A DNA stretch of 64,000 nt from Providencia vermicola (lineage in GTDB: Bacteria > Pseudomonadota > Gammaproteobacteria > Enterobacterales > Enterobacteriaceae), in the NCBI RefSeq assembly GCF_010748935.1, contig NZ_CP048796.1, forward strand, positions 189,001-253,000, in the 5' to 3' direction. Every line of letters starts with the position of its first letter. The stretch's first letter is position 1. Made by a program: the position numbers and the translations under genes. Under the pieces are notes generated by a model. The model saw only the letters and a program-made list of their open reading frames with translations, had not been told where the DNA came from and did not search any database. Shown here piece after piece: positions 55,825 through 63,931 of the stretch.

Positions 55825-56727
55825 TTAATATCCTGCCGCAGATTGGCTACGCCATAAGTGTGCTGCCACTAAAGCACGCCATGGAGTGAACTCCTCAAGC
55901 CATTTTTCAGTTTCTTTCGCTGTAGGTTGCGTTTCCATACCAAGTAGTGATTGCAAGTTGCGCCTAACAGCAACATCGCCATGCAATGAGCCATCAAGAT
56001 AATTAAAACCACGTAACAAGGCATAACTTACCGTCCATGGGCCAATACCTTTTAGGCTAACCAGTTGGCTGGATAATTTTTGTACCTCTTCAGCGTTGAT
56101 TGGTGATGTGAGGTCGATGTGATGATTTAAGAGCGCTGCACATAGGGCTCTGAGCGCCGTCAATTTACTGGCCGAAAGCCCTGTCTGCCGTAGTGTCAGA
56201 TCATCGACCGCAGTCACTTGTTGTGCATCTGGAAAACACCAAATTCCAGATGAATGCCTAGACCCTGTGGCTTGAATAAAACGCCGGCGTATTGCGATTG
56301 CCGCGGTAACACTAATTTGCTGACCGATAATAGCCCAAATTAAAGCTTCAAATGGGCTAGTCGATTGATAGATGCGCAGGCCTTGTTGTTGTTGAATTAA
56401 TTTACCAAGAATGGGATGAGATAAATATTGTGCTTCAAATTGTTCGACCGCTTGTTGTAATCCAAGCATGTGCTTGCCTACCTCAACCAATTTTTGTTCG
56501 CAAGGTTGCGTTTCCCCCTTATCTATTTCAAGACTCATCGTGGCTTGATTGCCATCAATAGCAATGAGCAGCTGAGCAGGGGAGCGATCCCACAGTATGC
56601 CTTTACGTAATAAGTTTCCCTCAACAATTTCTGCAATATTGTGTTGGTCCCGTAAATGGAAGGCAAAAAAATCATCTGCCCGAAAATGGGAAGGCAAACG
56701 TAGTTGGGTGGTTATTTTTTGCATCAC
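55825..56727 (-). CDS. alkA: DNA-3-methyladenine glycosylase II (AlkA-like)
   Basis: Base-excision glycosylase for alkylated bases, 300 residues. An N-terminal AlkA-type domain is followed by the helix-hairpin-helix GPD domain: FEALIWAIIGQQISVTAAIAIRRR near residues 126-149, SLKGIGPWTVSYALLRGF near 224-241, and the catalytic Asp in HGDVAVRR, about residue 251. It lacks the N-terminal Ada regulatory region. Two adjacent ATGs are possible starts. Monocistronic by layout. Confidence 0.9.
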   Translation of the reverse strand: MMQKITTQLRLPSHFRADDFFAFHLRDQHNIAEIVEGNLLRKGILWDRSPAQLLIAIDGNQATMSLEIDKGETQPCEQKLVEVGKHMLGLQQAVEQFEAQYLSHPILGKLIQQQQGLRIYQSTSPFEALIWAIIGQQISVTAAIAIRRRFIQATGSRHSSGIWCFPDAQQVTAVDDLTLRQTGLSASKLTALRALCAALLNHHIDLTSPINAEEVQKLSSQLVSLKGIGPWTVSYALLRGFNYLDGSLHGDVAVRRNLQSLLGMETQPTAKETEKWLEEFTPWRALVAAHLWRSQSAAGY

Positions 56728-56917
56728 ATAGGCCTTATCGGTGTCATTTTTGTCATATGTAGGGAGGCAAGCTGCATTTATTATTCAAAACCATTTTGGC
56801 ATTTTAAATTTGAATTTCAAAGGTGATCTCTTAGCAAAAAAGAGTTAGATTTAAATCAAATATGAGTTACGCTTCAGCTGCTTTTGTTGTCTATAAATGA
56901 AAAGCAAGGATGTGATG

Positions 56918-57463
56918 ATGAATGAATTAGAAGAACGCTCTACACAACGCGATGATCATAAGGTATTGAGTCAAAATACGCCTAATTCGCCTTTAAACGA
57001 TAACAGGGAACTTAAACCCGCGGGCTTTGGTGGGTGGTTGATATTACCAATGTTGGGGATCATTATTTCTCTTTTTTATCTCCCTTATACATTTTGGCGT
57101 TCATATGCGGCAACATTTGAATATTGGGGACTTTTAACGGATCCTCTTTCTCCTTCTTTTATGCCAATGTTCAAAGAGCTTATCTATTTTGAAGTACTGG
57201 GTAACATAATTGTTTATGGAACATTGTTATTTTTATGTTATCTCTTTTTTACTAAAAAGAAATTAACGATAAAAGTCATTATTTTCTTTTATGTCTTTTC
57301 TTTAGTCTTAGTCATTGCCGATGTTATTCTTGTGAAAGAGCTTCTTTCCGTTCCTGTCGATGACGATGACACCAGAAATATTATTCGTGCGATGAGTGCC
57401 TGCGCTATTTGGATCCCTTATTTTTTGAAATCTGTTAGGGTAAAAAATACCTTTGTGAATTAA
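56918..57463 (+). CDS. DUF2569 family membrane protein (copy 1)
   Basis: This 181-residue inner-membrane protein has about four hydrophobic segments. The family signature GGWLILPMLGIIISLFYLPY lies near residue 41 after a hydrophilic N-terminal tail rich in Asn, Asp and Glu. The protein ends in WIPYFLKSVRVKNTFVN, another family trait shared with the copy at 57878. The ATG at 56918 is 7 bases from AAGGA; ATGs at 56915 and 56897 also exist. Function unknown. It is followed by yeaO and a second DUF2569 gene on the same strand. Confidence 0.82.
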   Translation: MNELEERSTQRDDHKVLSQNTPNSPLNDNRELKPAGFGGWLILPMLGIIISLFYLPYTFWRSYAATFEYWGLLTDPLSPSFMPMFKELIYFEVLGNIIVYGTLLFLCYLFFTKKKLTIKVIIFFYVFSLVLVIADVILVKELLSVPVDDDDTRNIIRAMSACAIWIPYFLKSVRVKNTFVN

Positions 57464-57501
57464 ATCATCAGTCAATATTAAAGTGACTAACGAGAGGGTG
57501 C

Positions 57502-57864
57502 ATGATTGACTGTAAAAGAGTTTATGATGCTGTCTCACCAAGCGATGGTTATCGTGTGCTGATTGACCGATTATGGCCAAGAGGAATTAAAAAGACAGAT
57601 TTGCAATATGATGAATGGAAAAAAGAAGTGGCTCCGTCTAATGAGCTGCGAAAGTGGTTTCATCAAAACACCGATCAGTTTGATAAATTCGTTGAAAGAT
57701 ATCAGCAGGAACTGAATGATAATCCATCGGCATGGATACCACTGGTCGAAAAAGCTCAGCAAGGTAATCTAACATTACTGTATAGTGCTAAAGATAAGCA
57801 GCATAATCAGGCACTGGTCTTAAAATCATATCTAGAAACAGCGCTAAGTCATAAAAAGAAATAA
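57502..57864 (+). CDS. yeaO: YeaO, DUF488 family protein
   Basis: This 120-residue cytosolic protein is homologous to E. coli YeaO. CKRVYDAVSPSDGYRVLIDRLWPRGIKKTDLQYDEWKKEVAPSNELRKWFH and the end TLLYSAKDKQHNQALVLKSYLE align throughout. DUF488 proteins carry conserved Arg, Trp and Cys residues but have no agreed activity. It sits between two DUF2569 membrane-protein genes, 38 bp after one and 13 bp before the other, probably as one transcript. Confidence 0.9.
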   Translation: MIDCKRVYDAVSPSDGYRVLIDRLWPRGIKKTDLQYDEWKKEVAPSNELRKWFHQNTDQFDKFVERYQQELNDNPSAWIPLVEKAQQGNLTLLYSAKDKQHNQALVLKSYLETALSHKKK

Positions 57865-57877
57865 GGTTATTAATAAG

Positions 57878-58372
57878 ATGGATGTAAATCAGCCGGCGAC
57901 TTCAACGGCTCCTCAGAAAGCACCACTTCAGGGAATTGGTGGATGGCTTATTTTTCCTACGATAGGTTTGTTTTATATGCTGTATCAAACCATCATGATG
58001 ATGCTGTTCGATATTAATCAAGTCAAATTAGCTTGGCATCTTGCGACTAATGTCAATTCTGATTTTTATGTCAGCGGATTTTCAACGGCCTTTTATTTGC
58101 TACAAATGAGTCATGGCATATTGATTGTCTTGTTGTTGTGGACTTTTATTGCCGCGTTAAAATGGCGGAAAAGTGCAAAGCTGCTTTTCATTATTTCTAT
58201 GCTATTTTATATCGTAATGATTATTGCCTCGCGTTTTATCTTTCCTAGCGTTTTTGGTTTGGAAATTAAATATAGCTATATTATGAATGTGGCAAATAGC
58301 AGTTTTTATTGTTTGATTTGGATACCTTATTTTTTAGTGTCTGAAAGAGTTAAACAAACATTCATTAAGTAA
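57878..58372 (+). CDS. DUF2569 family membrane protein (copy 2)
   Basis: This 164-residue inner-membrane protein has four predicted membrane segments. It opens with a short hydrophilic tail and GIGGWLIFPTIGLFYMLYQ, and ends WIPYFLVSERVKQTFIK, the same pattern as the copy at 56918. The two copies are clearly paralogous but diverged. Function unknown. A short hairpin (GGCTGCC/GGCAGCC) follows the stop at 58386-58403. Confidence 0.82.
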   Translation: MDVNQPATSTAPQKAPLQGIGGWLIFPTIGLFYMLYQTIMMMLFDINQVKLAWHLATNVNSDFYVSGFSTAFYLLQMSHGILIVLLLWTFIAALKWRKSAKLLFIISMLFYIVMIIASRFIFPSVFGLEIKYSYIMNVANSSFYCLIWIPYFLVSERVKQTFIK

Positions 58373-58385
58373 CCACAAGCTTATA

Positions 58386-58403
58386 GGCTGCCCGTTGGCA
58401 GCC
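58386..58403. terminator. Weak hairpin between DUF2569 copy 2 and ABC-F gene
   Basis: GGCTGCC and GGCAGCC form a 7-bp stem with a 4-base loop in the 42-bp convergent gap. No T-run follows, so activity is uncertain. Confidence 0.4.
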
Positions 58404-58414
58404 TTACACGCTTA

Positions 58415-59983
58415 TTAATCTGAGAGCACGAATTCATTTGTGATCCCACAGTTCTCGACAAAGGTGTCATCATGGGACACCAAAAATAAGGTTCCCTTGT
58501 AATCACTGAGCAATCCCTCTAATAAGTTCTTTGAATCTAAATCGAGATGGTTATCCGGTTCATCGAGTAGTAATACGGCTGGTGGAGTAGGGCTATGTGT
58601 TAGAGCCAATAGTGTTGTTTTTAGCTGTTCACCACCACTGAGATGCTTTATAGGTTGCAGTGATTTATCACCTCTGATCCTTAACATACCCAATTGCGTT
58701 CGCCATTGTTCAATGGTAAATGCAGGTTGATAATTATGCAGCGCTTCGGCGGCGGGTAAATCTTTATTCAATAAATTAAGATGTTGATCAAGATAGCAAA
58801 ATGCAGGATTGATTCGATATTCACCTGATATGGCTCGTATTTCTCCTGATAATATTTTTAATAAGGTCGATTTCCCACTGCCGTTGCGTCCTTTAATGTG
58901 CCAATGTTCTCCCGTATAGGCCGTGAAGGAAAGTGGCGTGGTATGCCCATAAGGTAATTGCAATTGGGAAGCAAAAAGGGTGACTTTGCTGCCATCAGGT
59001 TGGTAATTTAGGGTCATCTTTTGTTGTTTGCTATGAATTTGTTTATCTTGGGTTTCCTGTAATTGCCCTTGCAAATAACTCATGACACGTTGGTGCCGTT
59101 CAGCGACATTGGATTGCCTTTTCTGTGCACGATTGGTTTTCATATCCAATAACAGCAGAGATTGGGAACCGCTATAACGAATCTTCTCACCTTGTTTACG
59201 ACGCTGTTCCGCTTTTTGTATCGTGAGGTGCTGTTGACGTTTTTCTTGGCGGATTTGGTGATCGAGTCGCTCTGTTTTGGCTTCAATCGCGGCCATGGCA
59301 AACTGTTTTTGCTGCTCATAAAGCGCAAAATCCCCCCCGTACTCATGTAGGCCTTTATCCGTTAATTCAAAGATGGTTTGCATCTGCCCCAGTAACGAGC
59401 GGCTATGGGTGATCACTAAAGACCCAGCCTTATGTTCAGCTAGCTTGTTGCTTAACCATTGACGCCCTTCATGATCAAGATGGTTATCGGGTTCATCTAA
59501 GAGTAAGAAATGATTTTTATGGAGGAAGGCACGACATAGCGCTAGGCGTGTGCGTTCACCACCACTAAGATGATTAATAGGCTCATCTACCATAATGGGT
59601 AATTTGGCCGAGTCTAACAAGCTTTGCCACTCAGCGGGTAGGTGCCATTTATCGTCTAATAGCTCAAAATCTTCCATCGTCGCATTCCCTGTATCGACGC
59701 GTGTGAATGCATCGACTAATGCACTAACGCCTAAAGCATCCGCAATAGAATTCCCTTCAAGGCGAGTCAACTGTTCTACATGAATAAAAGGCATCATCCA
59801 ATTGATATGACCTGTTGTGGGTATCATTTGTTGGGCAAGCAAGCGCATTAATACGGATTTTCCTTTGCCATTATTCCCAATGAGTGCATTTTGTTGGCAC
59901 TGCAAGGTTCCGCTCAGAGGAGAAAACAGCGCATTTTGGTTAAATTCGATATTGAGTTGTGAGAAATGACAAGCAACCGTCAT
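58415..59983 (-). CDS. ABC-F family ATPase (ribosome-associated type)
   Basis: This 522-residue protein has two ATP-binding cassettes and no membrane segments, so it is an ABC-F translation factor rather than a transporter. The first Walker A is GNNGKGKS (about residues 36-43) with signature LSGGERTRLAL and LLLDEPDNHLD. The charged inter-domain linker (about 210-310, rich in Lys, Gln and Arg) would enter the ribosomal E site. The second Walker A is GRNGSGKS (near 363), with LSGGEQLKTTLLAL and LLLDEPDNHLD. The ATG at 59983 has AGGAGGT upstream. It is not one of the housekeeping E. coli four that I can name with confidence, and could protect the ribosome from an antibiotic. Confidence 0.85.
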   Translation of the reverse strand: MTVACHFSQLNIEFNQNALFSPLSGTLQCQQNALIGNNGKGKSVLMRLLAQQMIPTTGHINWMMPFIHVEQLTRLEGNSIADALGVSALVDAFTRVDTGNATMEDFELLDDKWHLPAEWQSLLDSAKLPIMVDEPINHLSGGERTRLALCRAFLHKNHFLLLDEPDNHLDHEGRQWLSNKLAEHKAGSLVITHSRSLLGQMQTIFELTDKGLHEYGGDFALYEQQKQFAMAAIEAKTERLDHQIRQEKRQQHLTIQKAEQRRKQGEKIRYSGSQSLLLLDMKTNRAQKRQSNVAERHQRVMSYLQGQLQETQDKQIHSKQQKMTLNYQPDGSKVTLFASQLQLPYGHTTPLSFTAYTGEHWHIKGRNGSGKSTLLKILSGEIRAISGEYRINPAFCYLDQHLNLLNKDLPAAEALHNYQPAFTIEQWRTQLGMLRIRGDKSLQPIKHLSGGEQLKTTLLALTHSPTPPAVLLLDEPDNHLDLDSKNLLEGLLSDYKGTLFLVSHDDTFVENCGITNEFVLSD

Positions 59984-60004
59984 GTGTACCTCCTGAGTAC
60001 AGGG

Positions 60005-60068
60005 GGCAGACAATACAACATAGTGCGTTCATTTCACGAAATGAGGGGCTGAGCGATTATTGTCTGCC
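60005..60068 (-). promoter_or_regulatory. Hairpin-rich leader of the ABC-F gene
   Basis: GGCAGACAATA (60005-60015) and TATTGTCTGCC (60058-60068) are perfect 11-bp inverted copies. Within them TCATTTC/GAAATGA (60029-60044) forms a second 7-bp stem. Further upstream, ATACC/GGTAT (60085-60099) forms a third, and a minus-strand open frame of eight codons (MLTDTLTV) overlaps it. The ribosome site of the ABC-F gene follows the large stem directly. This resembles leaders that control ABC-F resistance genes by attenuation, but is inferred from structure alone. Confidence 0.45.
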
Positions 60069-60243
60069 AAAATCAGAAAAAGTTATACCGTTAAGGTATC
60101 TGTAAGCATTTTCTGGCAGATCTCAAATCATCGTCGGGGAATACCTTTAGTGAGGTTGAAGGAAAGTAACGTCATTATTTAATCAGACTAAATAGCTTTA
60201 AGCAACTGATAAAATACAATGATATTCACGACATAAAAAAGAA

Positions 60244-60274
60244 AAAGCCGGTCAGCGATAAACTGACCGGCTTT
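60244..60274 (-). terminator. Rho-independent terminator after glpD
   Basis: AAAGCCGGTCAG and CTGACCGGCTTT form a perfect 12-bp stem with a 7-base loop. On the minus strand TTTTTCTTTTTT follows. It lies about 36 bp past the glpD stop. Confidence 0.9.
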
Positions 60275-60309
60275 GACTGCATTGCCAACGAGATTTTTAC
60301 AATTGTTTC

Positions 60310-61824
60310 TTATGACGCAATTGTGACCGGTTGAGCCGCTTTCATTTGCTCTGCCAGCCATTGTGCGATGCGCTGTTTTTCACTTTCATTCAGCCACATG
60401 CCCAATTTGGTACGACGCCAGATGGCATCATCTAATTCAGTTACCCACTCATGCTCGACTAAGTAACGTAGTTCTGCTTCATACAGGTTATGGCCAAAGG
60501 CTTCACCTAGGTCAGTGAGTGAGTTTGCACCCTCTAAGATGAGTTTGCTTTGGCTGCCGTAAGTTCTCGCAAAACGTAGTGCAAGGCCTTCAGGTAACCA
60601 ATCATAACGTTGACGGAGTAAGCGTGCGTAACCATCACGATCACAACCTTCAATGTCGCCACCAGGCAAGACACCATTTTTAGTCCATGCAGCACCTGCA
60701 TTTGGATAATAAGGCGTCAGTTTCCCAACCGCTGCTTCTGCTAACTTACGGTAAGTTGTTAATTTACCACCAAAGACAGAGAGCAATGGCGCTTGACCAT
60801 TTTCATCGTGAATATCTAATGTGTAATCACGAGTAATGGCTTGTGGAGAGTCAGACTCATCGTCACATAATGGGCGAACGCCTGAGTAATCCCATACGAT
60901 GTCATCTTTGCTTAACTGTTTTTTGAAGTGGTCATTATAGACTTTCAGTAGATAAGCGACTTCATTGTCATCAATGCGCACATCTTTTGGATCCCCTTTA
61001 TATTCGACATCGGTCGTACCGATAATGGAGAATTCATCCATCCAAGGGATCACGAAAACAATACGATTGTCTTCGTTTTGTAAAATATAGGCTTGAGGCT
61101 CGTCATGCGCACGTGGTACGACAATATGGCTACCTTTAATAAGGCGAATGCCATAAGGTGATTTCAGTTTCAAACCATCGTCAAAAAATTCTTTCACCCA
61201 TGGGCCTGTCGCGTTAACTAAGCCTTTAGCTCGCCATGTTTCTTTTGTGCCAGTCAGAAGGTCTTCTGCCTCAACAACCCATAGGCCGTTTTCACGGTAG
61301 GCTTTAGTTACTTTTGTCCGCGTACGAACTTCACCTTTTTTACGTACCACTTCTTGAGCGTTTAGTACAACTAAACGCGCATCATCGACCCAGCAGTCAG
61401 AATATTCGAAACCTTTATTGAGTTCAGGTTTGAGCACTGAATTTTGACCAAACTTCAATCCTTTACTACCCGGTAAACTGGTACGTTTGCCTAAATAGTC
61501 ATACAAGAACAAACCGATACGGATCATCCAAGCTGGACGTAGATGAGGTTGGTGCGGCAGACGGAAGCGCATTGGAAATGCGATATGTGGCGCAAGTTTT
61601 AATAATACTTCACGCTCAGCTAATGCTTCGCTGACGAGGCGGAATTCGTAATGCTCAAGATAACGTAAACCACCGTGGATCAGTTTTGAACTCGCAGATG
61701 ATGTCGCACTGGCTAAGTCTTGAGCCTCAAGCAGCAATACAGATAGTCCACGGCCAGCGGCATCTGCCGCGATACCAGCGCCGTTGATACCGCCGCCGAT
61801 TACAATCAAGTCTTTAGTTTCCAT
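60310..61824 (-). CDS. glpD: Aerobic glycerol-3-phosphate dehydrogenase
   Basis: FAD-dependent enzyme on the cytosolic face of the inner membrane that oxidises glycerol 3-phosphate to DHAP and reduces quinone. The 504 residues match E. coli GlpD (501) closely: DLIVIGGGINGAGIAADAAGRG binds FAD at about residues 5-26, then SSASSKLIHGGLRYLEHYEFRLV, and KGSHIVVPR and SVFGGKLTTYRKLAE further on. AGGGGGA lies upstream of the ATG. GlpR operator-like sites overlap its promoter. It lies downstream of glpR on the same strand. Confidence 0.97.
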   Translation of the reverse strand: METKDLIVIGGGINGAGIAADAAGRGLSVLLLEAQDLASATSSASSKLIHGGLRYLEHYEFRLVSEALAEREVLLKLAPHIAFPMRFRLPHQPHLRPAWMIRIGLFLYDYLGKRTSLPGSKGLKFGQNSVLKPELNKGFEYSDCWVDDARLVVLNAQEVVRKKGEVRTRTKVTKAYRENGLWVVEAEDLLTGTKETWRAKGLVNATGPWVKEFFDDGLKLKSPYGIRLIKGSHIVVPRAHDEPQAYILQNEDNRIVFVIPWMDEFSIIGTTDVEYKGDPKDVRIDDNEVAYLLKVYNDHFKKQLSKDDIVWDYSGVRPLCDDESDSPQAITRDYTLDIHDENGQAPLLSVFGGKLTTYRKLAEAAVGKLTPYYPNAGAAWTKNGVLPGGDIEGCDRDGYARLLRQRYDWLPEGLALRFARTYGSQSKLILEGANSLTDLGEAFGHNLYEAELRYLVEHEWVTELDDAIWRRTKLGMWLNESEKQRIAQWLAEQMKAAQPVTIAS

Positions 61825-61836
61825 GCATCCCCCTGA

Positions 61837-61877
61837 GATGTTCGAAACAAGTTCTATAATGTTCGTTTTCGCTCATT
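61837..61877. promoter_or_regulatory. Two tandem GlpR operator-like sites upstream of glpD
   Basis: AATGTTCGTT-TTCGCTCATT (61858-61877) and GATGTTCGAA-ACAAGTTCTA (61837-61856) match the GlpR 20-bp dyad pattern of ATGTTCG half-sites. They lie 13 to 53 bp upstream of the glpD start, where bound repressor would block transcription. Confidence 0.6.
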
Positions 61878-61995
61878 TGATTGTAATCAAAATTGGCTAA
61901 TATGCCAACTACTAACCAATAAAAAACAACAACTGCGTGATAAAGATAACAAAACAGTCTCATTAACCATAATAATAGTGTGTTTATTTTTACAA

Positions 61996-62015
61996 AATGA
62001 ACATGTTCGAGCATT
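61996..62015. promoter_or_regulatory. Third GlpR operator-like site
   Basis: AATGAACATG-TTCGAGCATT; the second half is the inverse of AATGCTCGAA, close to the GlpR half-site. It lies about 172 bp upstream of glpD. The match is weaker than for the promoter-proximal sites. Confidence 0.45.
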
Positions 62016-62245
62016 AACGAAAGATCGTCATTGGGTGAGTAATCGTATGAGAGGCAAAGAATAAGTCGCTTGAAAGGCGACAGAGATTCCAAAAAGGTTC
62101 AGAGAGATGCAGACTGCTGACAAACCTATTATGTTTGGCGGCAAGTCGAATAGGTTTTGAAAATAAACGAGAAAATCAATTTATTGATTTTCGGCTGATA
62201 ACACAAAGCGGGAAAAACTACGCTTTTATCCCACTTTGTCAACAA

Positions 62246-62278
62246 CCTCAGATGGTCGCTTAAGCCACCATCTGGAGG
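62246..62278 (-). terminator. Hairpin after glpR
   Basis: CCTCAGATGGT and ACCATCTGGAGG pair with a single bulged base, 7 bp past the glpR stop on the minus strand. The following bases are only moderately T-rich, so termination may be partial. Confidence 0.5.
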
Positions 62279-62284
62279 CGTGAT

Positions 62285-63043
62285 TTAGCACAGTTCTAGT
62301 TGTACATTGTGTTGCTCAATGACTTTTTGAATACTGTCGGGGGGGAGTTTATCGGTAAATAAGTAGTCGATAAGGTTCATGTTACCAAGGTTGACCATCG
62401 CATTACGGCCAAATTTTGAATGGTCTGTCACTAACATGACACAGCGTGAATTTTCAATAATGGCACGTTTAGTGCGCACCTCATGATAGTCAAACTCAAG
62501 TAATGAGCCATCCATATCAATTCCACTGATACCTAAGATGCCGTAATCCAGCCTAAATTGGGAAATAAAGTCTAGAGTCGCTTCACCTACAATACCACCA
62601 TCTCGTGAACGCACCTCGCCGCCTGCTAAAATCAAACGAAAATCTTCTTTTGGCATGAGGAGTGTTGCGACATTCAAATTATTCGTCACGACTCGGAGGT
62701 TTTTATGATTCACTAACGCATGCGCAACCGCTTCTGGGGTTGTACCGATATCGATAAATAAGGTCGCACCGTCAGGTATCTGGCTCGCGACGCGTTGTGC
62801 AATCCGCGCTTTTTCATTTGACCACATAATCTTACGGTCATGGTAGGCCGTATTGACAGAGCTAGAAGGCAACGCGGCACCACCATGGTGGCGCTGGATT
62901 TTGTTTTGTTCAGCAAGGTCATTGAGGTCACGACGGATCGTCTGAGGGCTAACCTCGAAATGTTCGACAAGCTCCTCAGTGCTCACATAGCCCTGAAGGC
63001 GAACGAGTTCAATGATTGCATCATGTCTCTGGGTCTGTTTCAC
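62285..63043 (-). CDS. glpR: Glycerol-3-phosphate regulon repressor GlpR (DeoR family)
   Basis: This 252-residue repressor is released by glycerol 3-phosphate. The N-terminal DeoR helix-turn-helix reads GYVSTEELVEHFEVSPQTIRRDLNDLAEQNKIQRHHGGA at about residues 18-56. The sugar-phosphate sensor domain has IFIDIGTTPEAVAHAL-like TLFIDIGTTPEAVAHALVNHKNLRVVTNNLNVA. Length and sequence match E. coli GlpR (252). It follows glpG by 26 bp and precedes glpD, whose upstream region has GlpR-like sites. Confidence 0.96.
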   Translation of the reverse strand: MKQTQRHDAIIELVRLQGYVSTEELVEHFEVSPQTIRRDLNDLAEQNKIQRHHGGAALPSSSVNTAYHDRKIMWSNEKARIAQRVASQIPDGATLFIDIGTTPEAVAHALVNHKNLRVVTNNLNVATLLMPKEDFRLILAGGEVRSRDGGIVGEATLDFISQFRLDYGILGISGIDMDGSLLEFDYHEVRTKRAIIENSRCVMLVTDHSKFGRNAMVNLGNMNLIDYLFTDKLPPDSIQKVIEQHNVQLELC

Positions 63044-63069
63044 GGTGTTAGCCTCTAATTATATATGTT

Positions 63070-63915
63070 CTATCTGGAGCTCTGGTGTTTAAAAGTATGC
63101 CTATTATCCCATATTCCCATCAATAATCCGATAATTAACCCTGAGATATGTGAGGCATTGGCGATATCGTTACCTAGAACACCTAAGTTACCTAAAAAGA
63201 GCCAGACGATGACAAAAATCATTAATCCCCGAGGGGCACTTACTTCTTTTTCCGGTTGACGCTCACCCGTTAACCAAGCATAACTGATAAGAGCATAGAC
63301 CACACCGGATAACCCACCAAAATTAGACTCACTGTACAGAGATTGAGCCCAATTACAGAATAGGGCAGAAACGAGAAAAATGGTGAGCAGTTTTCCAAAG
63401 CCTAATCGACGTTCAACCTGACTGGCTAAATACCACCATAAAACCAGATTAAAAACGAGTTGGGAAAGTGAAAACTGAACGAATACAGGGCTAAACCAGC
63501 GCCACAACTCAAATTGTTGATCTTCTCTTGGCCATGCAAAATAACGCAATACATCAAGGTGTTGAGTCATATCTAGCCAAAAATAGACCCCGATGCAGAT
63601 GAGTATTACAGCGATGGTTAAAGGGCCTGATTGCGCTTTTAAGTTCGCGAGTGTCAGGGTATTGCGATATTTAAACCCTGCTTCTGTAGTGCCTGTTTCC
63701 CAACTTGCTGCGATATAACGTGGATTTGTCGGGTCTTGCAAAAAACGCTCGAGTTCATGTTGTACTTTCGCTAGGTGCTCTTCGTCATTGAGCCAAAGTT
63801 CAACTTGTTGCTGTTCTGGGACTGTGTGTATTTTTAATGGAATATGTTGGCTTGCCATATAATCGACAAAAGCCTGAGCCATTCTGGGATTTTCGAATGA
63901 AACAACGTGGATCAT
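63070..63915 (-). CDS. glpG: Rhomboid intramembrane serine protease GlpG
   Basis: This 281-residue rhomboid protease has an N-terminal cytosolic domain (about residues 1-90) and six membrane helices. The catalytic Ser lies in NFGGLSGVVYAL (Ser203) and the His in NASHISGLIIG (His256), offset by two from E. coli Ser201 and His254. The helix-2 stretch reads FSPVFVQFSLSQLVFN, where E. coli has FTHALMHFSLMHILFN. The three membrane histidines are therefore replaced, including the one equivalent to the oxyanion-hole residue His150 (Gln152 here), while the Asn is kept. It lies between glpE and glpR in a glpEGR operon. Confidence 0.94.
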   Translation of the reverse strand: MIHVVSFENPRMAQAFVDYMASQHIPLKIHTVPEQQQVELWLNDEEHLAKVQHELERFLQDPTNPRYIAASWETGTTEAGFKYRNTLTLANLKAQSGPLTIAVILICIGVYFWLDMTQHLDVLRYFAWPREDQQFELWRWFSPVFVQFSLSQLVFNLVLWWYLASQVERRLGFGKLLTIFLVSALFCNWAQSLYSESNFGGLSGVVYALISYAWLTGERQPEKEVSAPRGLMIFVIVWLFLGNLGVLGNDIANASHISGLIIGLLMGIWDNRHTFKHQSSR

Positions 63916-63931
63916 GAATGGATGTTCTCGC

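Larger units (their letters stand above)
61825..62284. promoter_or_regulatory. glpR-glpD intergenic region
   Basis: This 460-bp region holds the glpD promoter with GlpR-like operators (annotated separately) and a series of hairpins between glpR and glpD: CAGATGGT/ACCATCTG (62249-62274), GAAAATCAA/TTGATTTTC (62171-62192) and AAACCTATT/AATAGGTTT (62122-62157). A 92-codon open frame at 61814-62092 covers the operators and is not considered a gene. Confidence 0.55.

Noticed and set aside
61814..62092. 92-codon minus-strand open frame upstream of glpD
   Set aside because: It covers the GlpR-like operators and promoter and overlaps the glpD start; the product has no recognisable features.
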